64,000 bases of DNA from Chthoniobacter flavus Ellin428 (lineage in GTDB: Bacteria; Verrucomicrobiota; Verrucomicrobiia; Chthoniobacterales; Chthoniobacteraceae). The notes under the pieces are model-generated. The model was not told the origin of the DNA and searched no databases. It was given only the letters and a program-made list of their open reading frames with translations. The stretch spans positions 186,001 through 250,000 of the forward strand of contig NZ_ABVL01000006.1 of assembly GCF_000173075.1 (NCBI RefSeq), in the 5' to 3' direction. This document shows, in pieces, positions 1-9,882 of this stretch. Both the position numbers and the translations under genes were made by a program. Position 1 is the stretch's first letter; each line of letters opens with the position of its first letter.

Positions 1-973
1 CGCGCGCATTCCTTTCGAGCGCAACTCGAACGACTTCCACTTCGACACCGACATCATCGTCCAGCTCCACTTCGCGGGGCTGAAGATCGTGGAGATTCCG
101 ATTCCGACATTCTACGGCGACGAGATCTGCCACGTGAACGGGATGAAGTACGCGTGGGATATTTTCCGCACGATGCTGCGCGCGGTATGCCATGAGAAAA
201 ACCTGCTCTACGATCGCAAGTTCGATGTGGGCCAGGTGGAGCTGACTTACGACTTGAAGATGGGCTTCGCCTCATCGCACACCTTCGCCGTGGATGCGGT
301 CGCGCCGGGCTCGAAGGTGCTCGATATCGGCTGTGGCCAGGGTTACGTCGCCAAGGAACTCGCCACCAAGGCCGCGCATGTCACTGGGATCGACCAGTAC
401 GTGCCCGCCGAGCCGTCGGCCTCCAACGTCCAACTCACGCGCTGGGATCTCGACATGCACGAGTTCCCGGTCCAGGTCTCGGAGTTCGACCAGATCTTCA
501 TGCTCGACGTCATCGAGCATCTGCACGACCCCGAGGCCTTCATGGAAACGCTGCGTAGTGCGACCGGCCGGAAACGGCCGGAGATCGTGCTCACCACGGC
601 GAACATTGGCTTCTTCATCACCCGCTTCATGCTTTTCCTCGGCCACTTCAATTATGGCCGCAAAGGTATTCTCGATCGCACGCACACGCGCCTCTTCACC
701 TTCAATTCGCTCAAGGAGCTCTTCGACCAGACGGGCTACAAAGTGACCGAGGTCAAGGGCATCCCCGCGCCCTTCCCGAAGGCACTGGGTGACAACTTCC
801 TGGGCCGCTTCTGCATTGGCGTGAATCAATTCCTGATCAAGATCAGCAAGGGATTGTTCAGCTATCAGATCTTCCTGCGTGCCCAGGCGTTGCCGACCGT
901 GCCGGCGTTGCTCCGCGAAACCATCGAGCGCAGCGACGAGATGAAGAAGGCAGTGGCCACGGCAGGGGTCTGA
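1..973 (+). CDS. Bifunctional GT2 glycosyltransferase / class I SAM methyltransferase (5' truncated)
   Basis: The frame is open from base 2, so the true start lies outside the window; about 323 codons are visible. The first ~50 residues (FDTDIIVQLHFAGLKIVEIP, then FYGDE) look like the end of a GT2 family domain, the family that makes dolichol-phosphate-type sugars. A SAM methyltransferase follows: motif I VLDIGCGQGYVAKEL, an acidic residue in VTGIDQY, and FMLDVIEHLHDPEAF as the usual motif after the Rossmann core. GT2-methyltransferase fusions are common in bacterial O-antigen and exopolysaccharide loci, which fits the downstream glycosyltransferase cluster. Methyl and sugar acceptors cannot be read from sequence. 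I am confident of the two domains and unsure of the substrate. Confidence 0.88.
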   Translation, partial: ARIPFERNSNDFHFDTDIIVQLHFAGLKIVEIPIPTFYGDEICHVNGMKYAWDIFRTMLRAVCHEKNLLYDRKFDVGQVELTYDLKMGFASSHTFAVDAVAPGSKVLDIGCGQGYVAKELATKAAHVTGIDQYVPAEPSASNVQLTRWDLDMHEFPVQVSEFDQIFMLDVIEHLHDPEAFMETLRSATGRKRPEIVLTTANIGFFITRFMLFLGHFNYGRKGILDRTHTRLFTFNSLKELFDQTGYKVTEVKGIPAPFPKALGDNFLGRFCIGVNQFLIKISKGLFSYQIFLRAQALPTVPALLRETIERSDEMKKAVATAGV

Positions 974-1007
974 TCACGCTTCTTTCTTCAGCAGCGCCCG
1001 TTCAGAC

Positions 1008-1814
1008 TTGATTCCGTTCGTTCTGCGCTTCACTTGCTTCGCGGTCGCGTTCACAGCCGCCCTGTCTGCCCGACCGGTGGAGGCGTCCCCCGCCGGCGGG
1101 GAACCTGAGGCGCGGGTGGGGCCGGACATTTCCCTCTATGGTGAAGGGAAATTCGTCTACGAGAACAACTGCATCGTCTGCCACGGGACGATGGGCGACG
1201 GGCGTGGAGAAATGGCGGCGTCGCTGGGGATCAAGCCGCGTTCGTTCAAGACCGGGACTTTCAAGTACCGTTCCACACCGTGGGGCAAGCTGCCGACGAC
1301 CGAGGACCTAACGCACACCGTGCGCGGTGGCATCACCGGGACAGCGATGGGGATGTTCACCAGCTTGAATGACGAGCAACTCCGCGCGGTGGTGGAATAC
1401 GTCAAGTTCTTCTCCCGCAAATGGAGGAAGGCGGAAAACTATGCGCCGCCGATCGAGCTGCCGAAGCAACCTGCGTGGATGGCGGATGACATAGTTCGTA
1501 CCTCGCATGCAGCGAAAGGCAAAGAGACCTTTGAAGCGGTATGTGCTGCTTGCCATGGACCGAAGGGCGATGGCAAAGGCCTCGCTGCGATGGGCCTGAA
1601 AGACGAATGGGGAGAACTGGCCGTGCCAGCCGACTTGCGCCAGCCGCATCTGCGCAGCGGCGATGAGCCCGACGATATTTTCCGTGTGCTCATGACGGGG
1701 CTGAACGGCACGCCCATGGTGAGCTTCGCCGAAGCGCTGACCGAGGAACAGAAATGGGATCTCGTGGCCTACGTCCTCACGTTGCGGCGGGACTTCAATG
1801 CGGCCGGAAAGTGA
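1008..1814 (+). CDS. Dihaem cytochrome c (two cytochrome c class I-like domains)
   Basis: A 268-residue exported protein. An N-terminal hydrophobic stretch (FVLRFTCFAVAFTAALSA) is a likely Sec signal peptide. Two haem attachment sites are visible: CIVCH near residue 55 and CAACH near residue 180, each followed by a G-x-x-GDG loop (GTMGDG, GPKGDG) typical of small c-type cytochromes. The best start is TTG at 1008, since no in-frame ATG precedes the first haem motif. It probably shuttles electrons in the periplasm. No oxidase or dehydrogenase partner is adjacent; its neighbours are glycosyltransferases, so the partner cannot be inferred. Confidence 0.87.
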   Translation: MIPFVLRFTCFAVAFTAALSARPVEASPAGGEPEARVGPDISLYGEGKFVYENNCIVCHGTMGDGRGEMAASLGIKPRSFKTGTFKYRSTPWGKLPTTEDLTHTVRGGITGTAMGMFTSLNDEQLRAVVEYVKFFSRKWRKAENYAPPIELPKQPAWMADDIVRTSHAAKGKETFEAVCAACHGPKGDGKGLAAMGLKDEWGELAVPADLRQPHLRSGDEPDDIFRVLMTGLNGTPMVSFAEALTEEQKWDLVAYVLTLRRDFNAAGK

Positions 1815-1820
1815 TCGTGC

Positions 1821-2288
1821 TTACTTGAGAATCTTCACCGACCACAGGAGGCCGCCGGTCACGTCTTCGTAGAGCTTGTTATCCACGAAAAAGAGCGAGT
1901 ATTGGCGCAGGTCGTACGCGCAGAGGGCGGCGATGGCGGTGACCACGGTCACGTTTTGCCACCTGCCGAAACGCGGGGCGATGGCGCCGACTTGGGCGGA
2001 GGCGAGGGCACGCAGCGGCAGGTCCCAGATGGAGGCATAGAGCAGGTTCATGCCGTAGCGGATATTGCACATGATCGCGTAGTTGAACCCGACGAAGGCG
2101 ACGAGATAGACATAAGCGCGATGGCCGCGCACCTGGGAAAACACTCCGCCGATGGCGAGGATTAGCACGAGCGGGCTGACGAGCAGGTCGACGAGATAGC
2201 GATACCACGGCCCGGCGCCGGTCTTGATTGCGGAGTCGGGCGTCTGGGCCTTGCCGACGAGGAGGTGATAGGTTTCCGAAAATTGCTG
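1821..2288 (-). pseudogene. C-terminal remnant of a GT39/ArnT-like membrane glycosyltransferase
   Basis: This frame matches only the last third of the two paralogues at 4024-5299 and 5305-6660. It reads GPWYRYLVDLL, then a hydrophobic segment, then MCNIRYGMNLLYASIWDLPL, DLRQYSLFF and a final KILK. The paralogues carry GPWYRYIVDLL, MCNVKYGMNLRY, FDLHQYQVLF and KILK at the same places. Upstream of about 2288 the frame runs into the 3' end of the neighbouring gene with no homology and no start; a GTG at 2168 lies inside the conserved block. The N-terminal catalytic FDE region and most membrane spans are missing, so this is a broken paralogue, probably left by deletion between tandem copies. Confidence 0.75.
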
Positions 2289-2304
2289 CGGACCGTCTCC
2301 GGTA

Positions 2305-3975
2305 TTAGCCGCGCCAGCCTCGGATTCGAAAGACAGGCATGTTTTCCTGCGGGTTGGTGCCAGTGGACGGCTTCAATACGAGTTCGACCTCGGAAGCATG
2401 CTCCGCAATGAAGGTCCAGAATCCCTGAGCGTATGCGGCATAGTAATTCGTCTCGTTCCAACCGTATTTCGGATCTGGCGCCGGCGAAATATCTGGCGGC
2501 GGCTCGCCTGCATTGGCGGCGTGCCTCGGGCCCACAAACCAAACGACGGCCCCAGCAGCCAGGGCCTTTTGCGCAAATGCCGCCGCTTTCTGGGCGGGCG
2601 CCTGCTGGTCCGGGCCGATCATCGCGGCCTTCGCCAGGTCGTAACGGTGAGTTCGCTGATCGGCGATCTCCGGCAGTGTTTGGAACGATAACGAGGGCTT
2701 CAGATATCGGCGCAAAGAAATCCCGTAGTGCCACGGGTAAACCAGAATCACATCAGCCGGCCCCGCGGATTTCCCGAGAACCGCCGCGACATCCCGGACG
2801 TTGGACATTCGCGGAAACCCGCCCATGCGCCCGTCGCCGATCATGATTCCCACGCAAACCAGGGCCAGCGTGGCCCAGCCCGCTCGGACCTTGACGCCTC
2901 TGTGGACCGATCGAATGGCTAATTCGCTCAAGAGGCAAACGGACGCGATCAACACGAGGAAATGCCGGGGACCCGCGTTGACACTGAGGTGTCTCAGGAA
3001 ACCGAAATACCCGGGCACAATGAAGACCAGAGCTCCACTACAAAGCAGGGCCAAACGCGCGGTGGGAGCCTCAACCGCCCGCGACCGCCCGCGCCATGCG
3101 GTTCGGATCGCCACGCCTACCGCCAGCGCCGCAGCACTCCAGAAGAGCGCGCCGCCGGCGGTCCCAGCAATGCCGATCGTCCTAACAACGCCCTCCAGGT
3201 ACTGCGCGGGATCAAATGGATTGTATCGAAACAAGGAACTGAACGATTCGCCGCGGGCCAGCACCGGCCGGTAAACTCCAAGTGTCGCCAGCGCGACACC
3301 GACCGTGGCGGCGAGCGGAACGGGATTCTGCCTGCACCAAAGCAGAACCGCCACGGCTGCCACCAACGCGCCGACCACCGGTACAAAATCGAAATAGAGC
3401 GAGTGTAGCGCGAGCAACGCCGAGACGAACACGACGGTCAGCCCGGCGCGCGAAGGGTGGCGCACGTAGGCCGCCATCGCTAGGATCACCGCACAGGCGA
3501 AGAGCATTCCGAGGCCGTAAGCCCGGATCGAATCCCCGATGTAGATTGCATTGAAGCCGCAGCCGACTACGGCCACGGTGAAGACCGGATGACATTTTGT
3601 CAGCCGGTGGCAGCCAATCCAAACCAACCCAAGGGTGGAAATCCCCACGGCAAATCCCAGCAGTCGGTAAAACTCATCCGCGTCGACGGCGAGAAATCGG
3701 AGAATCGTCGTCCAGAGCGCCGGGAACGAGTCCCATTGCAGGTAATACCAGTATTCGCCCCAAGTCGGCATGTGGGCGGTGTTAGCTGTGGCCACCTCAT
3801 CCCGCCAAAGCGGCCCCGCGTCCGCCACGAACGATAGATGCTGAAGCACGGCAAAGAGTGCGACGGCGCAGTAAGAAACTCGCTCGTACCATAGCACCCA
3901 CGCGTCCCGAGCGATGGCGGCATCCGCCGCTGACGGGGCCGGACCGTCGGGGCGTATCGCGGGGGATGGAGTCAT
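2305..3975 (-). CDS. GT39/ArnT-like integral-membrane glycosyltransferase
   Basis: 556 residues with about ten hydrophobic segments. After the first span comes GPLWRDEVATAN, the periplasmic acidic motif of polyprenyl-phosphate-sugar-dependent GT-C enzymes (PMT/ArnT, family 39), followed by a WGEYWYYLQWDSFPALW loop. The C-terminal ~130 residues are soluble (DVILVYPWHYGISLRRYL onward). It probably moves a sugar from a lipid carrier to an acceptor on the outer face of the inner membrane. It is more divergent than the two copies upstream on the same strand. The ATG at 3975 gives a soluble N-terminus rich in Ala/Pro. The donor sugar is unknown. Confidence 0.8.
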   Translation of the reverse strand: MTPSPAIRPDGPAPSAADAAIARDAWVLWYERVSYCAVALFAVLQHLSFVADAGPLWRDEVATANTAHMPTWGEYWYYLQWDSFPALWTTILRFLAVDADEFYRLLGFAVGISTLGLVWIGCHRLTKCHPVFTVAVVGCGFNAIYIGDSIRAYGLGMLFACAVILAMAAYVRHPSRAGLTVVFVSALLALHSLYFDFVPVVGALVAAVAVLLWCRQNPVPLAATVGVALATLGVYRPVLARGESFSSLFRYNPFDPAQYLEGVVRTIGIAGTAGGALFWSAAALAVGVAIRTAWRGRSRAVEAPTARLALLCSGALVFIVPGYFGFLRHLSVNAGPRHFLVLIASVCLLSELAIRSVHRGVKVRAGWATLALVCVGIMIGDGRMGGFPRMSNVRDVAAVLGKSAGPADVILVYPWHYGISLRRYLKPSLSFQTLPEIADQRTHRYDLAKAAMIGPDQQAPAQKAAAFAQKALAAGAVVWFVGPRHAANAGEPPPDISPAPDPKYGWNETNYYAAYAQGFWTFIAEHASEVELVLKPSTGTNPQENMPVFRIRGWRG

Positions 3976-4023
3976 GCGTCGCTACGTATCTTGAACGGCG
4001 GGCCTCTAGCAAGTCTTAGCCGG

Positions 4024-5299
4024 TTACGGAATGATCTCCGAGGCGCGCAAGAGATACTCCGGCGCAAGTTCAATGAGGCTGTGCGCGACGAAGAACCGGT
4101 GATATTGCCTCAGATCGATCGCGCACAGCAGCGCCGCGAGGACGGTCAGAGCGACGACCGGGCGGCGAAAGCGATCCGCCAGTACGCCGAGTTGCGCTCC
4201 TGCCAGCGCGCAGAGCGGAAATTCCCAGATCGTCGTGTAGCGCAGATTCATCCCGTTCCGCACATTGCACATCAGCACGAAAGTGACCACGATAAAAACC
4301 AGGAAGACGCGGGTGCGGCGATCACCGCAGAGATTGAGAAAGATCCCTCCCAAAGCGAAGCAGAACGTGACCGGAGTCAGGAGCATAAATTCCACGAAGT
4401 AGCGATACCACGGCCCACGGCCCGTTTCGTGAGCATAGGGGAGATTCTGCACCTTCACGATGAAGAGCAGATAGACATCCAGCATGGTGCGAAAGCCGCC
4501 CGCGGCCCAGCAAAGGATGGTGAGGGCGGCCAGCCCGCCGAGAACTGCGGCACTCCAGTGCCGAAAGCCGCCCCGGCTCAAGCCCAGGAAGCGGCCAAAG
4601 AGCAGGATCACTGCGGTGGCAATTCCCACGAAGAGCGCATTTTCCTTGGCCAGGACCAGGCAGGCAAAGCTGACGCCGAAGGCAATCAGCCAGCCGGGAT
4701 GGGCTTTCTCCCGGAGACTTTCCACCAAGGTCCAAAGGGTGAATAACGCGCACGAGCCGTAGATCCCATCCACCAGTCCGTGCTGGCTGGTGTGAATTGC
4801 CAGCGGTGAGCAGGCAAACAGAGCGAGGATGGCCAGCGCCTCCCGGTCGCGGAAAAATCTTCGAGCCAGCGCCCATCCCGGCCAGAGCGCCAGACACCCG
4901 AAGAGTGTGGCGGTGCCCCGTAATGCTCTCAGCGCCGGGTCGCTGGCGATGCCGTTGGGCGCGGTGAGAACTGCCGGCGGAGCGTCACCGGAAAGCCAGC
5001 CGTTTCCAGATCAGGCCGGCCCCGATGAAAAGGATCCGCAGAGGTGGCACCTTGGCGATGGATTTTTCGTCCTTCCCGTCTTCGAGAAAGGCCGCGCAGA
5101 CATCCGGATAGGCGGTCACTCCATGCTGATCGAGCATCAGCAGGTATTTCCGATAGTAGCTCTCGTCGTAGGCCATGCCTTGGTTGCCATTCCAGGGAAT
5201 GATGCGCAAGGCGCAGCCGATGAGTAGGAGAGCGGCGAGCAACGGCCAATGTGGAAAACCCGTCCGCTCCCTGGCGGCTTCGGCTGGCAAGTCGATCAT
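4024..5299 (-). pseudogene. GT39/ArnT-like glycosyltransferase, interrupted by one frameshift near 4990
   Basis: Two reading frames together give one ~425-residue protein homologous end to end to its neighbour at 5305-6660. The N-terminal part (ATG at 5299, MIDLPAEAARERTGF) carries a first membrane span and the catalytic-type motif GMAYDESYYRKYLLMLD, then stops at 4985. The other frame is open from about 4998, reads GDAPPAVLTAPNG, and continues through LVDGIYGSCALFTLW and MCNVRNGMNLRYTTIWEFPL to the stop at 4024. The switch falls at the sequence TTCCGGTGA, where one extra C (or two missing bases) explains it. The 5' end abuts the neighbour's stop, so the pair was probably co-transcribed. Either recent decay or a sequencing error. 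Confidence 0.82.
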
Positions 5300-5304
5300 G
5301 GCGC

Positions 5305-6660
5305 TCAATTGGGGGGCATCAGTTTCAAGATCTTCAGCGCGTAGAGCAGGTTGGTCGTGATCATCTCGTAGTCGCGATCGAAGTTGACGAACAGGACTTG
5401 ATACTGGTGCAGATCAAAGGCGCAAAGCCCGGCGACCACGAGGCACAATCCCGGCTGGATCCAGCGTTGCGGCAGGCGGGTGGTGAGCAGGCCGAGCTGG
5501 GTGAAGGCGAGCAGCCGCAACGGCATGTCCCACATATTCGCGTAGCGCAGGTTCATGCCGTATTTCACGTTGCACATGAAGACATAGCTGCAGGCGATGA
5601 AGGCGGTGACGTAGAGCAGCGCGTGCTCCGTGCGGCGTAATTGCAGCACCATGCTGACCGCGAGCAGGAGGATCAGCGGACTCGCGAGCAGCAGGTCCAC
5701 GATGTAGCGATACCAAGGCCCGTCGCCGGTGGCGATAGCGTAGCTCAGGTTCTCCGCCTTGGAGACGAGCAGTTGATAGATATCGACGAAGACATGCACG
5801 CCGCCGGCGAGCGTAATGAGCGCGACGAGGCCGACGGTCGGTCCGATAACGGTGACGAGGAGCAGATTGCGGGTGACGAAGCCCCACCTGGCGAAATGAG
5901 CGATGGCGATCACGCAACACAGCGCGAAGGTGACGAAGGCGGCGTTCTCCTTGGTCATGACCATCAAGGCCAGCGTCGCGCCATAAGCGGCCAGCCAGCG
6001 CGGATTGTTGGTCGACTGGAGATTTTCCCAGAGGAGCCAAAGCGCGGTCAGCGCCCAGAAAGCAAAGAAGCCGTCGATCAATCCATGCTGGGCCATATGA
6101 AGTTGGGTGGGCGCACATGCCATCAGGGCCGTGACTCCCAGCATGGCGCCATCTCCCGCCAACCGCCGGGCAAAAGCCGCGCCGACGAGCAGCGTGAGAC
6201 AGGTGAAGAGCGTGGAGATCGCCCTCATCGACTTGAGCGTCGGATCCGTCTTCACATCCTCGAGGGTCTGCACCTTCTGATACTTGGCGTCTCCATAGAA
6301 AGTCGCCCGCCAGGTGGCGCTGAAGAAGATGTAAAGAAAGCGGGTTGGAGGGAGGAAGGCTTTCGGCGTGGCTCGCTGGCGCGCGACGTACTCCGCGGAA
6401 ATCACCGGATAGGCGCCCAGTCCCTGGGCATCCAGCTTCTCGACGTAGACCTTGTAGAGATTTTCATCGAAACCGATCCACGGGTAGCCGTGCCAGGGCA
6501 TGACCCGCAGGGCGATGCCGACCGCCAGGATCAAAGCGAGAGCCAGCCAGACGCGCAGGCCAGTGGTTCCCGGGGGCGTGGCGATGGGCCCGCAAGTGGC
6601 GGGCTCAGGCGGAGGGACCTGGGGATCCGGTGCGAGTTTCATCGGTTCAGTTTGAATCAT
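5305..6660 (-). CDS. GT39/ArnT-like integral-membrane glycosyltransferase (PMT_2-like)
   Basis: The intact member of the local GT-C family, about 451 residues from ATG at 6660 (MIQTEPMKLAPDPQ). A longer frame reaches 6795, but that would run through the divergent intergenic region shared with the plus-strand gene at 6758, so the internal ATG is preferred. Visible are an N-terminal span (VWLALALILAVGIALRV), the acidic loop WIGFDENLYKVYVEKLD typical of PMT/ArnT enzymes, about nine further spans, and the C-terminal block MCNVKYGMNLRYANMWDMPL shared with its paralogues. It is expected to glycosylate an envelope acceptor using a polyprenyl-linked sugar. Confidence 0.82.
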   Translation of the reverse strand: MIQTEPMKLAPDPQVPPPEPATCGPIATPPGTTGLRVWLALALILAVGIALRVMPWHGYPWIGFDENLYKVYVEKLDAQGLGAYPVISAEYVARQRATPKAFLPPTRFLYIFFSATWRATFYGDAKYQKVQTLEDVKTDPTLKSMRAISTLFTCLTLLVGAAFARRLAGDGAMLGVTALMACAPTQLHMAQHGLIDGFFAFWALTALWLLWENLQSTNNPRWLAAYGATLALMVMTKENAAFVTFALCCVIAIAHFARWGFVTRNLLLVTVIGPTVGLVALITLAGGVHVFVDIYQLLVSKAENLSYAIATGDGPWYRYIVDLLLASPLILLLAVSMVLQLRRTEHALLYVTAFIACSYVFMCNVKYGMNLRYANMWDMPLRLLAFTQLGLLTTRLPQRWIQPGLCLVVAGLCAFDLHQYQVLFVNFDRDYEMITTNLLYALKILKLMPPN

Positions 6661-6757
6661 GGCACAGAGGTCTTTAGCAAGGCACGAGCCCATTCCGGCG
6701 AAATCGTTCGCGAGACTGTCTTGCGTGGCACAACACTTTCTACTATCAGCCGCGCCC

Positions 6758-9700
6758 ATGACCTTCTCGCAGCCCGCTCGCGAGCCCAGCCGCATTTTTC
6801 TTCATCTTCTGCCGTGCCTCGCGCTGGCGGTCGTCTGCACCGTGCTTTTTTGGTGGAGGCCCTTTGGCCCGGTGACGCAGAAAGCCTACTTCGAAGCCCT
6901 GGTGATGAGCGAGAAGCCGGGGGCCGCGCAGTTGCACTACGACGTGGATGGCTCCGGCTTCCGCGAGGGGCATGGGGAACCGGCGTGGGTGCAGGGGACC
7001 GCGATCACGCATCTGCGTTTCCAGATGCCGCCGGGCAAATTGGCGGCGCTGAATTTCATTCCGTGCGTGGACGAAGGGGAGGTCTACGTCCTTCGTTGCT
7101 GGGTAAGCAACGATATCGGAGACACGCTCGCTGTGATCCCGCTGGAATCGATTGCCCGGGCGAACACGAAATTCGCCCGGGCGTTGCCCAATGGCTCGCT
7201 GCTTTTCCATTCCCAACCGAAGGACGAAATGAACGGGCTGCGCTTTCGACCACAGCTGCCGCTCGAACTGGCCGCGGAACCAACGCCGCCCCCCTGGCAG
7301 GTGGCCGTGGTGTTTGGGTTGTCCCTCGGAATCACGCTGGCGCTTTCCCTTTTGTTCGGTGAACGCGTGGCCGCCGCGCGCTGGATTCCGCGACTGGTGG
7401 AATGGGCACGGACGCATCCACAGTGGGCGCTGTTTTGCGCGGCCGCTTGTTCGGTGATGCTCTCCTGCTTCCCCGTCGTCTTCTGCGGGAAGAGTTTCGT
7501 TCTCCCGACAACGGGCTGATCCTCTTCTACCCGAACAAGCCGACCGTGCCGGGCGGCGTGGGGGGTCACGTCGATAACGCCTTGGGCTCGGATCTCGGGG
7601 CGACGTTGTACTGGCATCTGCCGGTGTCGATGATCGAGCACCGCGCGATTTTTAAGGACCACGAGTTTCCGCTCTGGAACCGGTGCGACTGGTGCGGCCT
7701 CACGCTCATCGGTCAAAGCCTTTCCATGATTGGCGATCCGCTCGATTGGATCGCCATCGTCATGGCTGGGGCCTCCTGGGCGTGGGATCTGAAATTCGTC
7801 GTCGCGCAGTTGCTCTTCGCCTTCTCGATCGGATGGCTCGTGCGGCGGACCAGCGGCAGCCTGGCCGCGGCGGTGTTGCTCACGCTCTCGGCACCGTTCA
7901 TGGGTTTCTTTGCCTACCGCTACAATCACGCGGCGTTCTTTTCCCTGTGCTATTCGCCGTGGATCCTGGTGGCGTGGCTCGAGGGGACGCTGGCGACGGA
8001 GCTGCGTCGCGCCGCGGCGTGGGCGCTGTTTTTGATCTTCGCCAACTGGTGGGAGCTAAATAGCGGGACTGCCAAGGAGATGAGTGCGCTGCTTGTTTTC
8101 CTGAATCTGGCCGGTGGCCTCGTGCTCTTGCTGGCGGCGCAACCGGTCCAATGGCGTGTCCGCCGTCTGGCCATCTTTGCCTGGGCGAACGTGATCTTCC
8201 TGCTCCTGAGCGCGCCGCTGTGGATGACCTTCCTCGATGCCCTGGGTAGCGCGCATACTTCCTACGGCGACGCGCATGCCTACCAGATCACTCCCGGGCT
8301 CGCCATCGGTCTGTTCGACGACATCTTTTACCGCCAGTTCATGTCGCTGGAGTTGCTGTTCAATCCCTCGACCAACTTCTTCGTCCTGATCGGCGCGATG
8401 TGGGCGCTGGCGCGGGCGCGTTCGTTGGCCACGGAGCGCTTGTTGTGGGCGATGACTTTGCCGGCGATCGCCGCGGCAGTGCTGGCCTTCGGCGTGATCC
8501 CACCCGATGTCGTGACGACGATTCCGTTTTTGAAGGGCATCTATCATTTGGACAACACGTTTTCGTGCGTCCTGTTCATCCTGCTCTTTGTCATCGCGGG
8601 GTTTGGGCTGCGCGAATGCCTGGCGCGGATGCGTGAGCCGGGCTGGGTGGGGGATTGGCTGATCATGCTGACCTTCGTGGGCGTGCTGGTGGCGGCGTAT
8701 TTCGGACTGGCCGATGCCGCACACCGTGTCGGGAAAACGTTTCTCATGGTCGGAGAGACGATCCCGAAGAGTCCATTTTTCAAGGGGTATGCCTCGGCTT
8801 TGTTGGTGGCGCTGGTGCTTCTGCCGCTCGCCTGGCGGCTGGCGTGGTTGCGTCGTCCTGCGGCCACGGCCTGGGCGGTAGTGGCGATCTGCGCGTTTGT
8901 CACCCTGCACTTTCGCCACGGAATGTATCTGGAGACGAAGTTCGATTATTACACCCGTAATCCCAAGACCCGCACGGATCTGCGTCATCTGACCTCGCCC
9001 GGAATCGAAGCGGTGCGCACGGCCTCGGCGGAGCCGGGGCGTGTGGTCGGACTCGGTGGCGTAATGATGCCGGGATTCAATGCCGCGTTGGGATTCGAGA
9101 CGATCAGCGGACCGGACGCGTTGATGAATCCGGCGATGTTGCAATTGGTCGACACGCTCGGATTCCATCGCGAAGCAGATTGGCGCATCGTCATCCCTCC
9201 GCAGAAATTTCCCGCCCTGCATCGCGCGCTCGACATGCTCAATGTGCGCTACCTCCTCGATGAGCCGGGCAAGACGGGCGAGGCGTGGCCGGGGACCAAA
9301 GTGCTCAGCGACTCCGACCTCACGGTTTTCGAAAGCGAGACGGCCTGGCCGCGGGCCTTCTTCACCGACGCGCTAGGTGCTTACAAAAGCGGAGCGGAGT
9401 TGCGGCACCTCGTGGAAGAGGGAGACGGGCGGCCTTTCGCCGTCATGCCGGCCGACCTGCGAGGCCGGGTGCCGCTCCCGCCCAGGGACTTCGCCCATCG
9501 CGTGGTGCAAGCGGCGACGCATTATCACCTGACGAATAACACGACCTCTTTCGAGATCGACGCGGCGACCCCGGGGATGGCGGTGCTGATGGAAGCGAAC
9601 ATGCAGGATGACATTCTCGCCACGGTCGACGACGAGCCCGTGCAGTCCCTGCCGATCGACCATGCCTTCCGCGGTGTGCTTATCGAGAAGCCGGGACATC

Positions 9701-9873
9701 ACGTCGTGAAATTCGAGTATTGGCCGCTGGTGTTCGATCGCGCGCTGAGCCTCGCATTGATCGGCTTGGTGGCGCTTCTCCTTTCCTTCTGGGCCTGGTG
9801 GCGGGCGGGTCGGGCGACCCCCGGGACGTCCCCGGTTGAAACCGCGCCCCAGGAAGCCGCCGCCATTTCGTAG
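6758..9873 (+). pseudogene. YfhO-like giant membrane protein, interrupted by one frameshift near 7500
   Basis: Two overlapping frames (to 7519, and from about 7500 to 9873) together match the intact tandem paralogue at 9883-13011 along its whole length. The start is ATG 6758 (MTFSQPAREPSRIFLHLL), matching the paralogue's N-terminus. The first frame ends KSFVLPTTG then stop; the second reads SPDNGLILFYP, while the paralogue has KSYISPNNGMPLLYP. Restoring one C to the CCC run at about 7504-7506 re-joins the frames. Downstream features are intact: EFPLWNRCDWCG, about a dozen membrane spans, LNVRYLL, and a C-terminal beta-rich domain ending in GHHVVKFEYWPL. YfhO-family proteins are GT-C enzymes implicated in glycosylating cell-wall or lipid-linked polymers. 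Confidence 0.82.
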
Positions 9874-9882
9874 ACCTTGAGC

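Noticed and set aside
5641..7362. 573-residue plus-strand open frame
   Set aside because: Antisense to a GT39-like gene and then out of frame through the YfhO-like gene; low-complexity, no start signal.
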